Source: Bacillota bacterium
GTDB lineage: Bacteria > Bacillota > Clostridia > Lachnospirales > Lachnospiraceae
DNA length: 64,000 nucleotides
Assembly (NCBI GenBank): GCA_023409535.1
Contig: JAEYGZ010000021.1
Location: 124,001 to 188,000, forward strand
Direction of reading: 5' to 3'
Shown: positions 42,696-51,457 of the stretch, piece after piece
Position numbering within the stretch: the first letter of the stretch is position 1
Layout: every line of letters starts with the position of its first letter
Made by a program: the position numbers and the translations under genes
The notes under the pieces: model-generated
The model's input: only the letters and a program-made list of their open reading frames with translations
Told to the model about the DNA's origin: nothing
Databases searched by the model: none

Positions 42696-43928
42696 ATGTC
42701 GACCAATGTTTATGACATTTTAACGGAACGTGGATTTATCGAACAATGTACTCATGAGGAGGAAGTTCGTGAAGTATTAGGAAAGGAATCCGTTACCTTT
42801 TATATAGGCTTTGATGCTACCGCCGACAGCTTAACGGCAGGACATTTTCTTACGGTTATGGCTATGATGCATATGCAGCGTGCCGGCCACAAGCCCATCG
42901 CCCTTCTGGGAGGCGGAACCACTATGATCGGTGATCCCACCGGCAAATCCGATATGCGTACCCTGATGACCATTGAGACAATCCAGCATAATGCGGAGTG
43001 CTTTAAGAACCAGCTCTCGCATTTTATTGACTTTCAGAATGACAATGCAATCATCGCCAACAATGCGGACTGGCTGCTGGATTTAAATTATGTGGAATTT
43101 TTAAGAGAGATCGGAATACATTTCTCCGTGAATAAGATGTTAACCGCAGACTGCTACAAGACCCGTATGGAAAAGGGTCTGACCTTCTTTGAATTCAATT
43201 ACATGCTGATGCAGTCCTATGACTTCTGGAAGCTGAACAAATTATACAATTGTACCCTTCAGCTGGGCGGTAATGACCAATGGTCCAACATCCTGGGCGG
43301 GGTTGACTTAATCCGCCGGAAGGAACAAAAGCCTGCCTTCGGCTTAACCTTCAAGCTGCTGACCACCAGCGAGGGCATCAAGATGGGTAAGACCATGAAG
43401 GGTGCCGTCTGGTTGGATCCGAACAAGACCTCTCCCTACGAGTTCTACCAGTACTGGAGAAACATCGAGGATGTTAAAGTGGAGGAATGTCTTGGTCTCT
43501 TAACCTTCCTTCCTATGGACGAAGTAAGAAGACTTGGAGCCTTAAAGGATGCCGAGATCAACCATGCAAAGGAAGTCCTTGCCTTCGAGATAACGAAGAT
43601 CGTACACGGGGAAGAGGAAGCAACCAAGGCGCAGGAAGCTGCAAGAGCATTATTCGGCGGCGGTATGAAGTCGGAGGATATTCCTACCACTACCTATCCT
43701 GCTGCCAGATTTGCAGAAGGTATTGACCTGATCACCATGATGTGCGATACAAAGCTTGCAACCTCCCGCTCCGACGCGAGACGTAATATCGAGCAAGGCG
43801 GTGTAACAGTGAATGAGGTTAAGGTAACCGACTTTGCCAGAGTATTCACCGCTGATGACTTTGACAGTGACGGTGCTCTGCTGATTCGCAAAGGCAAGAA
43901 GGCATATCACCGCTTTATGGCAGAATAG
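42696..43928 (+). CDS. tyrS: Tyrosyl-tRNA synthetase
   Basis: 410 residues, class I synthetase. The HIGH-like box is in LTAGHFLTVM, the tyrosine pocket region holds GGNDQWSNILGG, the KMSKS-like box is IKMGKT, and an S4 RNA-binding domain closes the protein (about 340-405, TSRSDARRNIEQGGVTVNE). AGGAGG lies seven bases before the ATG. Single-gene unit on the plus strand with a clear promoter; unlike many Firmicutes aminoacyl-tRNA synthetase genes it has no room for a T-box leader. Confidence 0.97.
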   Translation: MSTNVYDILTERGFIEQCTHEEEVREVLGKESVTFYIGFDATADSLTAGHFLTVMAMMHMQRAGHKPIALLGGGTTMIGDPTGKSDMRTLMTIETIQHNAECFKNQLSHFIDFQNDNAIIANNADWLLDLNYVEFLREIGIHFSVNKMLTADCYKTRMEKGLTFFEFNYMLMQSYDFWKLNKLYNCTLQLGGNDQWSNILGGVDLIRRKEQKPAFGLTFKLLTTSEGIKMGKTMKGAVWLDPNKTSPYEFYQYWRNIEDVKVEECLGLLTFLPMDEVRRLGALKDAEINHAKEVLAFEITKIVHGEEEATKAQEAARALFGGGMKSEDIPTTTYPAARFAEGIDLITMMCDTKLATSRSDARRNIEQGGVTVNEVKVTDFARVFTADDFDSDGALLIRKGKKAYHRFMAE

Positions 43929-44065
43929 ATACCCTGATATCTGACAGAATGGCATGTAATAATCCGGATTAACGGCATGTCAGCAATAGGTTTAAGGCTT
44001 CAAAGGAACCTGTAAGATCTATCATAACAAGTAAGATCTATAATAATATGAATGGAGTTGAAACT

Positions 44066-45166
44066 ATGCCATATTGTCCAAAATGTAATGCAGAATATCA
44101 GGAAGGTTATACCATGTGTGCCGATTGTAAGGTTCCCCTGGTGGACAGCCCGGAAGCGGAACAGGAAGCCGAGTTACTGATGCCCTTCTTTCAGGCTGAG
44201 GATAAGAAAATCGCGGATAAGCTTTCCAGCTACTTTAATTATTCCGATCTTCCCTCCGACGTATCCTATGATGAAGAAAATGAGCTTTATATTGTCAGCA
44301 TACCGCCAAAAGCAGAAAAACTGGCAAAGCAGCTGTATCAGGCCTTCTACTTTGTAGAGCGGGAAAATATCGCCAACGGAGTTTATCGTGACGACAGGCC
44401 GGAGGAAGCTGCGGAAGCATTAACGGAGACATCCGAAGGTACGGAAGAAGAGGCTGAAAAAGATACTGAAACGAATGCAGCTGAAGATACTGTATTAAAT
44501 GGTGAGGAAGCTGAGTTATCCGAGGCTTCAGATGGTCCTGAGATTGAGTACTATGAAGGCGAAGAAGAATTTGCACAAGAGGAAGACACGGAAGACTCCC
44601 TGGGGAAGGAAACACAAAGAGAAGCCTCAGCCAGGGAAATTGCCGAGGAAGAGCTCCCTGAAGAGGAGGATCCTGATTCCATCAGACATACGCATGACGG
44701 TTCTACTTATGTTATGAAGGAAGATAAATATAAGGACCTTACCGGTACCGCTTGGATCTTCTTACTCTTTGGTGCTGCCGGCCTGGTTTTTGTATGCCTG
44801 AATGTATTCGGGGTTATCTCCGTATTGAGCGGCTGGCTCTCAAATAGTTTCATGACCGCCCTGTTTCTCTTTTTCCTGTATGTTGCCGTCAGCACCAGAA
44901 GTAAGGCAAAGACCATTAAGACTGAGATAGATACAGAAAATAAGCTGACTGCTGAGATTAACGATTGGCTCAAGGAGCATTTTACTGAGGAATTCATAAA
45001 AGCAAACTATCAGGAGAATGTGTCCGAAGAATTAAACTATATGAAGCTTACGGAAACGATCAAGGAAATGTTACTTACGGAATTCGGTTCTCAGAATACG
45101 GCATATCTGGACCGATTGATTGAGGATTATTATAACAATAATATGGAACAGCCGGTACAAGTATAA
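44066..45166 (+). CDS. Zinc-ribbon, acidic-linker membrane protein
   Basis: 366 residues. An N-terminal zinc ribbon (YCPKCNAEY and MCADCKVPL) is followed by a short alpha/beta segment (about 30-100) resembling DUF2007-type signal-transducing folds. A very acidic linker rich in Glu and Asp (about 115-215), two membrane helices (about 230-285) and a helical cytoplasmic tail come next. I chose the ATG at 44066, which has GGAG at nine bases. It is unrecognised as a family. It may bind metal or a protein partner at the membrane. Confidence 0.7.
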   Translation: MPYCPKCNAEYQEGYTMCADCKVPLVDSPEAEQEAELLMPFFQAEDKKIADKLSSYFNYSDLPSDVSYDEENELYIVSIPPKAEKLAKQLYQAFYFVERENIANGVYRDDRPEEAAEALTETSEGTEEEAEKDTETNAAEDTVLNGEEAELSEASDGPEIEYYEGEEEFAQEEDTEDSLGKETQREASAREIAEEELPEEEDPDSIRHTHDGSTYVMKEDKYKDLTGTAWIFLLFGAAGLVFVCLNVFGVISVLSGWLSNSFMTALFLFFLYVAVSTRSKAKTIKTEIDTENKLTAEINDWLKEHFTEEFIKANYQENVSEELNYMKLTETIKEMLLTEFGSQNTAYLDRLIEDYYNNNMEQPVQV

Positions 45167-45193
45167 ATGACATAAATCCGCTGCAACAGAAAA

Positions 45194-45235
45194 GCCCAAA
45201 CAGATACAAGATAATTGTCTGTTTGGGCCAATTTT
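45194..45235 (+). terminator. Terminator after the zinc-ribbon gene
   Basis: GCCCAAACAGA pairs with TCTGTTTGGGC (11 bp) and is followed by a moderately T-rich tract. Confidence 0.75.
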
Positions 45236-45262
45236 AATTGTCGACTCTTTATGCCTAACAGG

Positions 45263-45298
45263 TTGACAATTGGCATGCCTATGGTATACTGAAACCAT
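45263..45298 (+). promoter_or_regulatory. birA promoter with inverted repeat over the -10
   Basis: -35 TTGACA (45263-45268), a 16-bp spacer and extended -10 TG-G-TATACT (45285-45290). ATGGT and ACCAT (45281-45298) form an inverted repeat across the -10 and could be an operator, for example for autoregulation by BirA. Confidence 0.75.
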
Positions 45299-45339
45299 CC
45301 TATAGGAAAGCTTGCAGATTTTGAAGAAGGTATGGTTTT

Positions 45340-46323
45340 ATGAATATGGAACTGAAGCATCAGGTACTTAGAATTTTGGAAGAAAACAGAGGTAAACCGA
45401 TAAACGGTGCAAAGCTTGCCGATGAGCTGTTTGTTACCCGCAGCGCTATCTGGAAAGCAATGAAAGCCCTGCAAAAGGATGGTCACCGGATAGAAGCTGT
45501 TACCAATAAGGGGTATACCCTGCTCGCACAGAATGATATCGTTACTGCAGAAAGCATTGCTTTATATTTAAGAGGGACTGCTGCCGAGTTTTGTCTCGAT
45601 GTCAGACACAGCGTAACCTCCACCAATATCCTGGCAAAGGAGATAGCCGCACAAGGAGCGAAGGAAGGTTCTGTGATTGTAGCCAGAGAGCAGACCCAAG
45701 GACGGGGCCGCATGGGACGCAGCTTCTACTCCCCCGGTTCCTCAGGCATCTACTTTACCATCATCTTAAGGCCCCAGCTTAATCTGGAGGATTCCCTGAT
45801 GATCACAACCGCCGCAGCGGTTGCCGTCGCCAAAGCCATCGAGACAATTGCTCAGGTTAAGGCCGAAATCAAGTGGGTCAATGACATTTTTGTCGATGGT
45901 AAGAAGGTGTGCGGTATCCTCACGGAAGCCTCCATCAACTTCGAAAGCGGCGGTTTGGAATATGCGGTAGTCGGGATCGGTATTAATATATCGACACAGG
46001 ATTTTCCGGAAGAAATATCCCAGGTTGCAGGCTCCGTCTTCGGTGATAAGCCGAAGGACGCTACCACCACCTCCCAACTGGTGGCTGAGGTTTTGAACAA
46101 TCTGTCTGAATGTATGAATTCCCTGACGGATAAGAAATACCTGGAGGAATACCGCAGACGTTCCTTCTTAATCGGTCAGGAAATCCTTGTCTTAAAGGGT
46201 AAGGATACTCTGCCTGCCAAAGCAATCGATATTGATGAGAAAGCCCGGCTGGTGGTGGAGTATGAGAATCATATCATAGAGCCTTTAAGCTCCGGAGAAG
46301 TCAGTGTGAGAATTAAGAAATAA
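45340..46323 (+). CDS. birA: Bifunctional biotin-protein ligase / biotin repressor
   Basis: 327 residues: an N-terminal winged helix (about 1-65, LADELFVTRSAIWKAMKALQ), a ligase core with REQTQGRGRMGRSFYSPG (biotinyl-AMP loop) and IKWVNDIFVDGKKVCGIL, and a C-terminal SH3-like domain. It attaches biotin to carboxylase subunits and, with the helix-turn-helix, can repress biotin genes. The biotin transporter gene bioY follows, so the pair covers biotin uptake and use. Confidence 0.95.
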   Translation: MNMELKHQVLRILEENRGKPINGAKLADELFVTRSAIWKAMKALQKDGHRIEAVTNKGYTLLAQNDIVTAESIALYLRGTAAEFCLDVRHSVTSTNILAKEIAAQGAKEGSVIVAREQTQGRGRMGRSFYSPGSSGIYFTIILRPQLNLEDSLMITTAAAVAVAKAIETIAQVKAEIKWVNDIFVDGKKVCGILTEASINFESGGLEYAVVGIGINISTQDFPEEISQVAGSVFGDKPKDATTTSQLVAEVLNNLSECMNSLTDKKYLEEYRRRSFLIGQEILVLKGKDTLPAKAIDIDEKARLVVEYENHIIEPLSSGEVSVRIKK

Positions 46324-46339
46324 GCTAACTGATATAAGC

Positions 46340-46427
46340 TATCGGAAGATGTACTTTATCTTCCGATAAACGGCGCTGTACTTGCGCCGTGCATCTCGTT
46401 TATCGGAACATGATTTTAGTTCCGGTA
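46340..46427 (+). promoter_or_regulatory. Mutually exclusive hairpins in the birA-bioY gap
   Basis: Hairpin A: TATCGGAAGAT / ATCTTCCGATA (46340-46368, 11 bp). Hairpin B: TCCGATAAACG / CGTTTATCGGA (46362-46407, 11 bp), enclosing hairpin C ACGGCGC / GCGCCGT (46370-46390). Hairpin D: TATCGGAA / TTCCGGTA (46401-46427). B shares bases with both A and D, so the structures compete. No U-run follows D. Confidence 0.65.
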
Positions 46428-46528
46428 ATATAAATTATAAGAACATCATTCTTCGATATTCAAGAATTAGAGGAAAGGATAATGTAACAGGCGGCATTCC
46501 TCTGCCGCTCTGCTGCTGGTATATAATT

Positions 46529-47095
46529 ATGAATGAAATTAATGCAACACCCAAAAAGGGAACAAGGATAAATACAAAGGATCTGGTGATCATCGCAATG
46601 TTCACAGCCGTCATCTGTATACTGTCCCAGATCTCTATTCAGGTTCAGCCGATTCCATTTACCCTGGGACTATTTGCGATATTTCTGACCGGTGCTATGT
46701 TATCGCCCCGGAATGCCCTCCTGGCGGTTCTGGTCTATCTTCTGCTGGGTACCTTTGGCCTTCCTGTATTCGTCGGCTTTAAAGGCGGCCCGGGAGTTCT
46801 GGTTGGTATGACCGGCGGTTATCTGATGGCATACCCCCTCATGGCATTTATTACGGCTCTCAGCTATAAGCTTGCAAAAAAGTATAAAGTAATTGTCCTT
46901 GTCACCGGCATGGTTGTGTCGCTCCTGCTCTGCTACCTGATCGGAACCGCCTGGTTCACCTATATCACGGACAACACCTTTTATACGGCGCTGACACTGT
47001 GTGTATTTCCGTTTGTTGTGTTTGACGTAATAAAAATTGTTCTGGCTGTTTCGTTAAGTACAGTACTTCGGGCTGTATTAAAGAATACTATATAA
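46529..47095 (+). CDS. bioY: Biotin transporter S component BioY
   Basis: 188 residues with about five or six membrane helices and the BioY signature regions: IQVQPIPFTLGLFAIFLTGA, GLPVFVGFKGGPGVLVGMTG and GYLMAYPLMAF. It is the biotin-binding subunit of an ECF transporter; the shared energising subunits are not in the window. I chose the ATG at 46529, where the family start fits. The ribosome binding site is weak (GCTGGT), so translation may be poor or controlled by the structured leader. It lies 205 bases after birA. Confidence 0.92.
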   Translation: MNEINATPKKGTRINTKDLVIIAMFTAVICILSQISIQVQPIPFTLGLFAIFLTGAMLSPRNALLAVLVYLLLGTFGLPVFVGFKGGPGVLVGMTGGYLMAYPLMAFITALSYKLAKKYKVIVLVTGMVVSLLLCYLIGTAWFTYITDNTFYTALTLCVFPFVVFDVIKIVLAVSLSTVLRAVLKNTI

Positions 47096-47127
47096 AGGAA
47101 ACCCATACTATTTTGGAATATGGCCAT

Positions 47128-47185
47128 AAAAAATACAAGTGCTTAGCAGATGACGGATCAAGCTGCCTGAACACTTGTATTTTTT
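47128..47185. terminator. Bidirectional terminator between bioY and the 47.2 kb island
   Basis: A perfect 14-bp inverted repeat, AAAAAATACAAGTG and CACTTGTATTTTTT, gives a T-run on either strand between convergent genes. Confidence 0.9.
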
Positions 47186-47230
47186 ATTGGCTATAAAGAA
47201 TTCTAATTCAAGGTCTTTCTTATAGAAGTA

Positions 47231-48280
47231 TTAGTTTATTCCGTTCAGTTGTTTTATAATTAAGCTTATGTCAAATGCTTCAAAAGTAACTTCCTGACTA
47301 ATTCCATCAGATATAATAACAAGTGTTATAGAGGTATTGGAAACCTCCTTCGCTTTTTGATACAAAGTCATCTGATTACGATAATCGTTCATCATATCAT
47401 AAATTATTTCTCCCGCTGCTGTAATGCCTGTTTCCGAAATATCTATCTTGCCTTTGCATGTGCTGTTAATAATATATTCCTTTAACGCTTCCGGGAAATT
47501 ATCCTTTACATCAATATACGGGATAAATGTGAGAAAATTTGTGGACACACCTATACTGGTGTTAATATTGACCAAATTATTCTCAGACCACACAAAATGA
47601 TATATCGGTTTGCCGGAGGTTTCCTCTATGGATACTCCTGAATATAAAAACGAAGTTGAATATCTTTGCTTTAGTTCTATGCGGATTCTCTCCAGGTTAT
47701 CTACATCCTTATAGATTGCATCCAGTCCTGCATTGATATTTGCTTCATCAGCAGTGGTAAATTTGATTCTCTTTTGTATCTCTCCGTCTATAACCGTTAT
47801 TGTGATATCCGTATTATGTAATTTCGTATTGTGATATAACTGCAGCTCATTCTCGGTATCCTTCATAATATCTGTTATTAATTCTCTTGCTTTATCCGGA
47901 GTCCTATTGGTTATATCAATTATTCCATCATACTTTTTATTCAATATATATTCTTTAACAGCCGCAGTGAAATTATCAATTTCATACCAACTGTAATCAA
48001 AGGGATAAAAATAAGGCATTGCACCATTGGCCCATCCGGTACCCACATTTATCGTTACTGCTTCATCTGCTTTCCATCTAAAATGATATATTGTCCGTTT
48101 GGTTTTCATACCGATGCTTTTATTCACATATTCAAAGGAAGTATTATATTTTTTATTAAACTCCTTTTGCATGCGTTTAATGTTATACTCATCACTGTTC
48201 AGCATCGATATAACTACCGCCGATATAATGGATAAGCCAATCAATATGCCAGTGGATAAAATAAGTATTTTTTTGCGCAT
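47231..48280 (-). CDS. Membrane-anchored protein with two tandem copies of an unknown domain
   Basis: 349 residues from the ATG at 48280 (GGAGGT site). An N-terminal basic stretch and one membrane helix (about 6-26) precede two copies of a domain of about 160 residues (about 28-185 and 190-349). Each copy has a YNTSFEY-like start, a YHFxW block, an aromatic FYPFDYSWYEIDNF or FIPYIDVKDNF block, a KEYIxN...G.IDI stretch and a final beta region. The same domain occurs once in the neighbour at 48327 and in broken form at 49599-49808 and 49887-50475. The domain faces outward if the helix is a signal anchor. I do not recognise the family. Confidence 0.75.
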   Translation of the reverse strand: MRKKILILSTGILIGLSIISAVVISMLNSDEYNIKRMQKEFNKKYNTSFEYVNKSIGMKTKRTIYHFRWKADEAVTINVGTGWANGAMPYFYPFDYSWYEIDNFTAAVKEYILNKKYDGIIDITNRTPDKARELITDIMKDTENELQLYHNTKLHNTDITITVIDGEIQKRIKFTTADEANINAGLDAIYKDVDNLERIRIELKQRYSTSFLYSGVSIEETSGKPIYHFVWSENNLVNINTSIGVSTNFLTFIPYIDVKDNFPEALKEYIINSTCKGKIDISETGITAAGEIIYDMMNDYRNQMTLYQKAKEVSNTSITLVIISDGISQEVTFEAFDISLIIKQLNGIN

Positions 48281-48326
48281 TCTACCTCCATTTACATAAC
48301 TTAGTGCAATATCTCCCTTGTCCGCG

Positions 48327-48917
48327 TTAATATCCGTAATACCCGATCCCGTAAACCTCCTCAAGGTCTCTTCGAATAGAGGATTCATTTGCTGACCAGA
48401 ACTCTATCTCTTTCTTTCTCTTGCCGTTTATTACCGTAAGGATAAACCTGGTATCAAATATAGCTCTCTTATGATATGGCTTTAATTCAGCAATTAAATC
48501 CTCCATAATTCTGCTAATAATATCGGATGCCTCCTCAATGCTCATATCGGTTATATTAATTAGTCCCCCATATTTCTTATTTAATATGTATTCCTTCATT
48601 ACTTCAGTGAAATCATCGTATTCATACCATCCAAAATCAAAGGGTAAAAAAGGAAAAACAGTATCTCTGATCCATCCTGTTCTTACCTTTATAACAACAC
48701 TTTCATCCATTGTCCATTTGAAGTAATAAAAGGGTTGGCCTTTTTCATTAACCGTTTTTTCAATATACTCAAAGGATGCATTGTATTCCGTACCAAGTCT
48801 GTCTCGTATCTGTTTTATGTTATAGGTATCACTATTAAAAACCAGGATCACTATAGCAATCGATAAGATTAGAAAAACCGATACACTCAATAATATAATA
48901 CTCTTTTTTTTACGCAT
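48327..48917 (-). CDS. Membrane-anchored single-domain paralogue
   Basis: 196 residues: MRKKKSIILLSVSVFLILSI starts a signal anchor, then one copy of the same unknown domain (YNASFEYIEKTV, YYFKWTMDESVV, PFLPFDFGWYEYDDF, KEYILNKKYGGLINITDMS). It is cotranscribed in tandem with the two-domain gene 46 bases downstream. AAGGA precedes the ATG. Function unknown. Confidence 0.75.
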   Translation of the reverse strand: MRKKKSIILLSVSVFLILSIAIVILVFNSDTYNIKQIRDRLGTEYNASFEYIEKTVNEKGQPFYYFKWTMDESVVIKVRTGWIRDTVFPFLPFDFGWYEYDDFTEVMKEYILNKKYGGLINITDMSIEEASDIISRIMEDLIAELKPYHKRAIFDTRFILTVINGKRKKEIEFWSANESSIRRDLEEVYGIGYYGY

Positions 48918-48968
48918 AGTTATTTCCTTCTGCTTTATTATGTAGAATCGCTCAATGCTATAAATCAG

Positions 48969-49508
48969 TCACATTATTTTTATAAATTGCGCCGGAATCT
49001 TATCTGCCAGCCATATATTATCCTTACCATGATAAAATTTAATCCCATTATTATAAGCAAGTCCCGCGTTAATTACTAAAATCACCGGATTTTTATCTCT
49101 GCGTTTACCAACCGTAATAGCTGTGTCAATTTCCTGAGATAAATGAACATACTGTCTGGATCCAGGTAATAGTCCTTCCGACATAATCACATCTGCAAAT
49201 CTATTGGCAGTACCATGATAAAGAATTTGCGGTGGTAGGCTCTCTGCTTTAATAATCCTGGTCGGAACAGAATGTCCATAAAATGCACGAATTTTGTTAT
49301 CCATAATTTCATGCCGTTTTTTCTCAGATAAGTCTACCATCGATTTGATATCTTCTATTCTAAGTTCACTCCATTTTTCAGAACATTGTAATGCATCAAG
49401 CAGTTGAGTTATAGGAACCCACCCCTCTGCATCCAATTCAAGCTCATATTCCCATGGAGCATGTCTGAGAGCATATGGTATTTCTTTACTTAATTCTATA
49501 TAATCCAT
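48969..49508 (-). CDS. kptA: RNA 2'-phosphotransferase, Tpt1/KptA family
   Basis: 179 residues with the KptA blocks: LSKEIPYALRHAPWEYELEL, EGWVPITQLLDAL, NKIRAFYGHSVPTRI, ILYHGTANRFADVIMSEGL, YVHLSQEIDTAITVG and DNIWLADKIPAQFI. The family moves an RNA 2'-phosphate to NAD+, needed in tRNA splicing in eukaryotes; in bacteria the target is unclear. The usual KGRF segment reads KKRHEI here. It lies inside the array of unknown membrane-anchored paralogues, which suggests arrival as part of an accessory island. GAGG lies nine bases before the ATG. Confidence 0.9.
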   Translation of the reverse strand: MDYIELSKEIPYALRHAPWEYELELDAEGWVPITQLLDALQCSEKWSELRIEDIKSMVDLSEKKRHEIMDNKIRAFYGHSVPTRIIKAESLPPQILYHGTANRFADVIMSEGLLPGSRQYVHLSQEIDTAITVGKRRDKNPVILVINAGLAYNNGIKFYHGKDNIWLADKIPAQFIKIM

Positions 49509-49598
49509 TTATATTGCCTCTACTTCTATAATTAATAACTTTTTGTTATGAATTGAAGGGGTTTTATTGACCATCCCGCTTATTATACAATACGCGAA

Positions 49599-49808
49599 TT
49601 AGATATGATTGTAATGGTATATTGACAGTTGTCCAGCTATATCTTTCTTAAGATCATATATGATCTGTGTCGCCTGATTAATATCAATATTCGTAATATC
49701 TAATTTTCCACCATAACTCTCATTAATTATATACTTCTTAACAGCATCAAAAATTGTCGGTAATATATCTTCAAATGTAAAAAGGAATAAATGGAACTGG
49801 CGAATCCA
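49599..49808 (-). pseudogene. Fragment of the island's paralogue family
   Basis: One frame reads FEDILPTIFDAVKKYIINES, then GGKLDITNIDINQATQII, then DLKKDIAGQLSIYHYN before a stop at 49599-49601, matching the central part of the 48327 protein. There is no start or ribosome binding site. Bases 49625-49660 are nearly identical to 50036-50070 in the next remnant, showing recent duplication. Confidence 0.75.
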
Positions 49809-49886
49809 TCAGAAGCCGCTGTTAAAAATGGTTAAAAATACCCTGTCTATTTTACACGTTTTATGCAAATCTAGTTTGAGAAAAGG

Positions 49887-50475
49887 TCATTCCTTGAGTA
49901 TTACTTTAACAAGTAGATCATGTATCGTTCCTTTATTGGATGAATAAAATAATACATCTTCACTATGATTTTTATAAATAATTTTCAATGTAATCTCACT
50001 AGTATACGCATATTTCGATTTATAGTAATGAGCTAATTGTTCAGCTATATCTTTCTTTAGATCGTATATACGCTGTGTTGCCTCATCTACACCCATATCA
50101 GCAATATCTAACTCTCCTTTATTTTTCATTGACTATATATTCTTTTACTTCATCAGAAAAATTATCAGTTATATATCTCCGAATATGAAAGGGTAAAAAG
50201 GGAACTGGCGATTAAGATCGTATCAAAGGTCCATTCTAAATTAGCTCTAACTACTATTGAATCATTCTCTTTCCATGCAAAGCAATATATAGTTTTCCAT
50301 CATCATTCCGATATTTTTCTATATATGTAAATGCCGTTGCATACTTTCTATTAAACTCCTCCTGAATTCTTTCAATATTATTTGTATCGTAATTAATTAA
50401 CTTAATAATTATAGGTACAATTACCAACATAAGTAAAAAAATTGCTATTGAAATAAATAAATACGACTTTCTCAT
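49887..50475 (-). pseudogene. Frameshifted member of the island's paralogue family
   Basis: The N-terminal part (50254-50475) has the MRKSYLFISIAIFLLMLVIV anchor and the ATAFTYIEKY block. The middle appears in other frames (WKENDSIVVRANLEW, then PVPFLPF in a third frame), and the C-terminal part (49887-50129) has KGELDIADMGVDEATQRIYD. At least three frameshifts separate these pieces. It is a decayed copy of the 48327-type gene. Confidence 0.8.
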
Positions 50476-50493
50476 TATATACCTCTAGACAAT

Positions 50494-50682
50494 TTAAAGA
50501 TTACCTTCCCAAATAATATCATATTCTGGCAAAATTTCTTTTAACTCATTTATTGTTTCATATTCTTTTTCAATATAAAAATCATTTTTTATCCTTAATT
50601 CTTCTGGTGTTGCTAAATCATTTAGTAATTGGACATCACCTAAATCATAACCTTCGTAGCTAATATATTGAACTTCCTCCAT
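50494..50682 (-). CDS. Small acidic hypothetical protein
   Basis: 62 residues beginning MEEVQYISYEGYDLGDVQLL, with about one residue in four acidic. I chose the ATG at 50682, which has AAGGG upstream; an in-frame TTG at 50700 is the alternative. It is unrecognised. It lies just upstream of the frameshifted paralogue and may be another remnant or an immunity-sized protein. Confidence 0.45.
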   Translation of the reverse strand: MEEVQYISYEGYDLGDVQLLNDLATPEELRIKNDFYIEKEYETINELKEILPEYDIIWEGNL

Positions 50683-50752
50683 AATATAAGCCCTTATCAA
50701 TCATCAATTTATAACACTTAAAACCATATAATAACCAATAATTATTATTTAA

Positions 50753-51142
50753 TCACTGATTATTGATTGTAATAATCACATTATTTAAGCTTACAGTACC
50801 ATTTATAGCTTGCGAATCTAATCTTAATATTTCTAATTCATTTATATAACCATCAACAATATGAAGGAGAAATTGTATAGGAGTACTCTCTCCATCATTC
50901 GTTAGCATCTCAACAGGAACCCGAACATTATACATATATTTAGGTAACTCTTGATCCACAGAAATTAAGATTGACTTACATCCACAATCACAATATCCAA
51001 TTACTTTAGCATTTTCAATTTGATTAATAAGTATTTTTTTATCCATCACGTTTGTACTTAGCATTTTTGATAATATACTTTGTTCCTCCTCAGTAAATAT
51101 GCGAGGTTTAGTCAGCATAACAATCATTTTATTATCTTGCAT
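50753..51142 (-). CDS. Hypothetical protein, possibly DUF6984-like
   Basis: 129 residues from the ATG at 51142 (GGAGG site). It starts with a helical segment (PRIFTEEEQSILSKMLSTNV), followed by a GYCDCGCKSI motif and beta-rich remainder. The 'TxEE..il..ll...gCgs' pattern recalls DUF6984-type proteins of toxin-immunity islands; I am not certain. No membrane segment. Confidence 0.55.
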   Translation of the reverse strand: MQDNKMIVMLTKPRIFTEEEQSILSKMLSTNVMDKKILINQIENAKVIGYCDCGCKSILISVDQELPKYMYNVRVPVEMLTNDGESTPIQFLLHIVDGYINELEILRLDSQAINGTVSLNNVIITINNQ

Positions 51143-51186
51143 AAATTTCCTCCAAAATTTATTAGGATAATACATCCTATTAATAT

Positions 51187-51310
51187 TCAGATGGTTTTTG
51201 TTCTTTCTTCATCTTCTGATTGATAAGGCGATTGATGAAATAATAAATATACAATGATTACCATAATAAATCCAATTAATATTATAGCAAGAAGATACCC
51301 ATAATTCTAC
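51187..51310 (-). pseudogene. Remnant of a small membrane protein
   Basis: A frame with no start codon reads YGYLLAIILIGFIMVIIVYL, then a polar tail (SEDEERTKTI) and stop at 51187-51189. A stop codon lies directly upstream in the same frame. Probably a truncated membrane-anchor gene. Confidence 0.35.
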
Positions 51311-51378
51311 CACAATATACATTTTATACCATATTATCCCATGCAAACATGTCGTATTTGGAAAAAGGTAACAAAAGA

Positions 51379-51412
51379 ACCTCAAAATGTCGCTTTTACA
51401 ACATTAAGAGGT
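51379..51412 (-). terminator. Terminator of the SNF2 helicase gene
   Basis: ACCTC/GAGGT and AATGTTG/CGACATT form a two-part stem on the minus strand, followed by a short T-rich tract, 46 bases past the stop. Confidence 0.6.
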
Positions 51413-51457
51413 CCATTTATGATTTATCTTATCATATGGTCAATTCATTACAACAAT

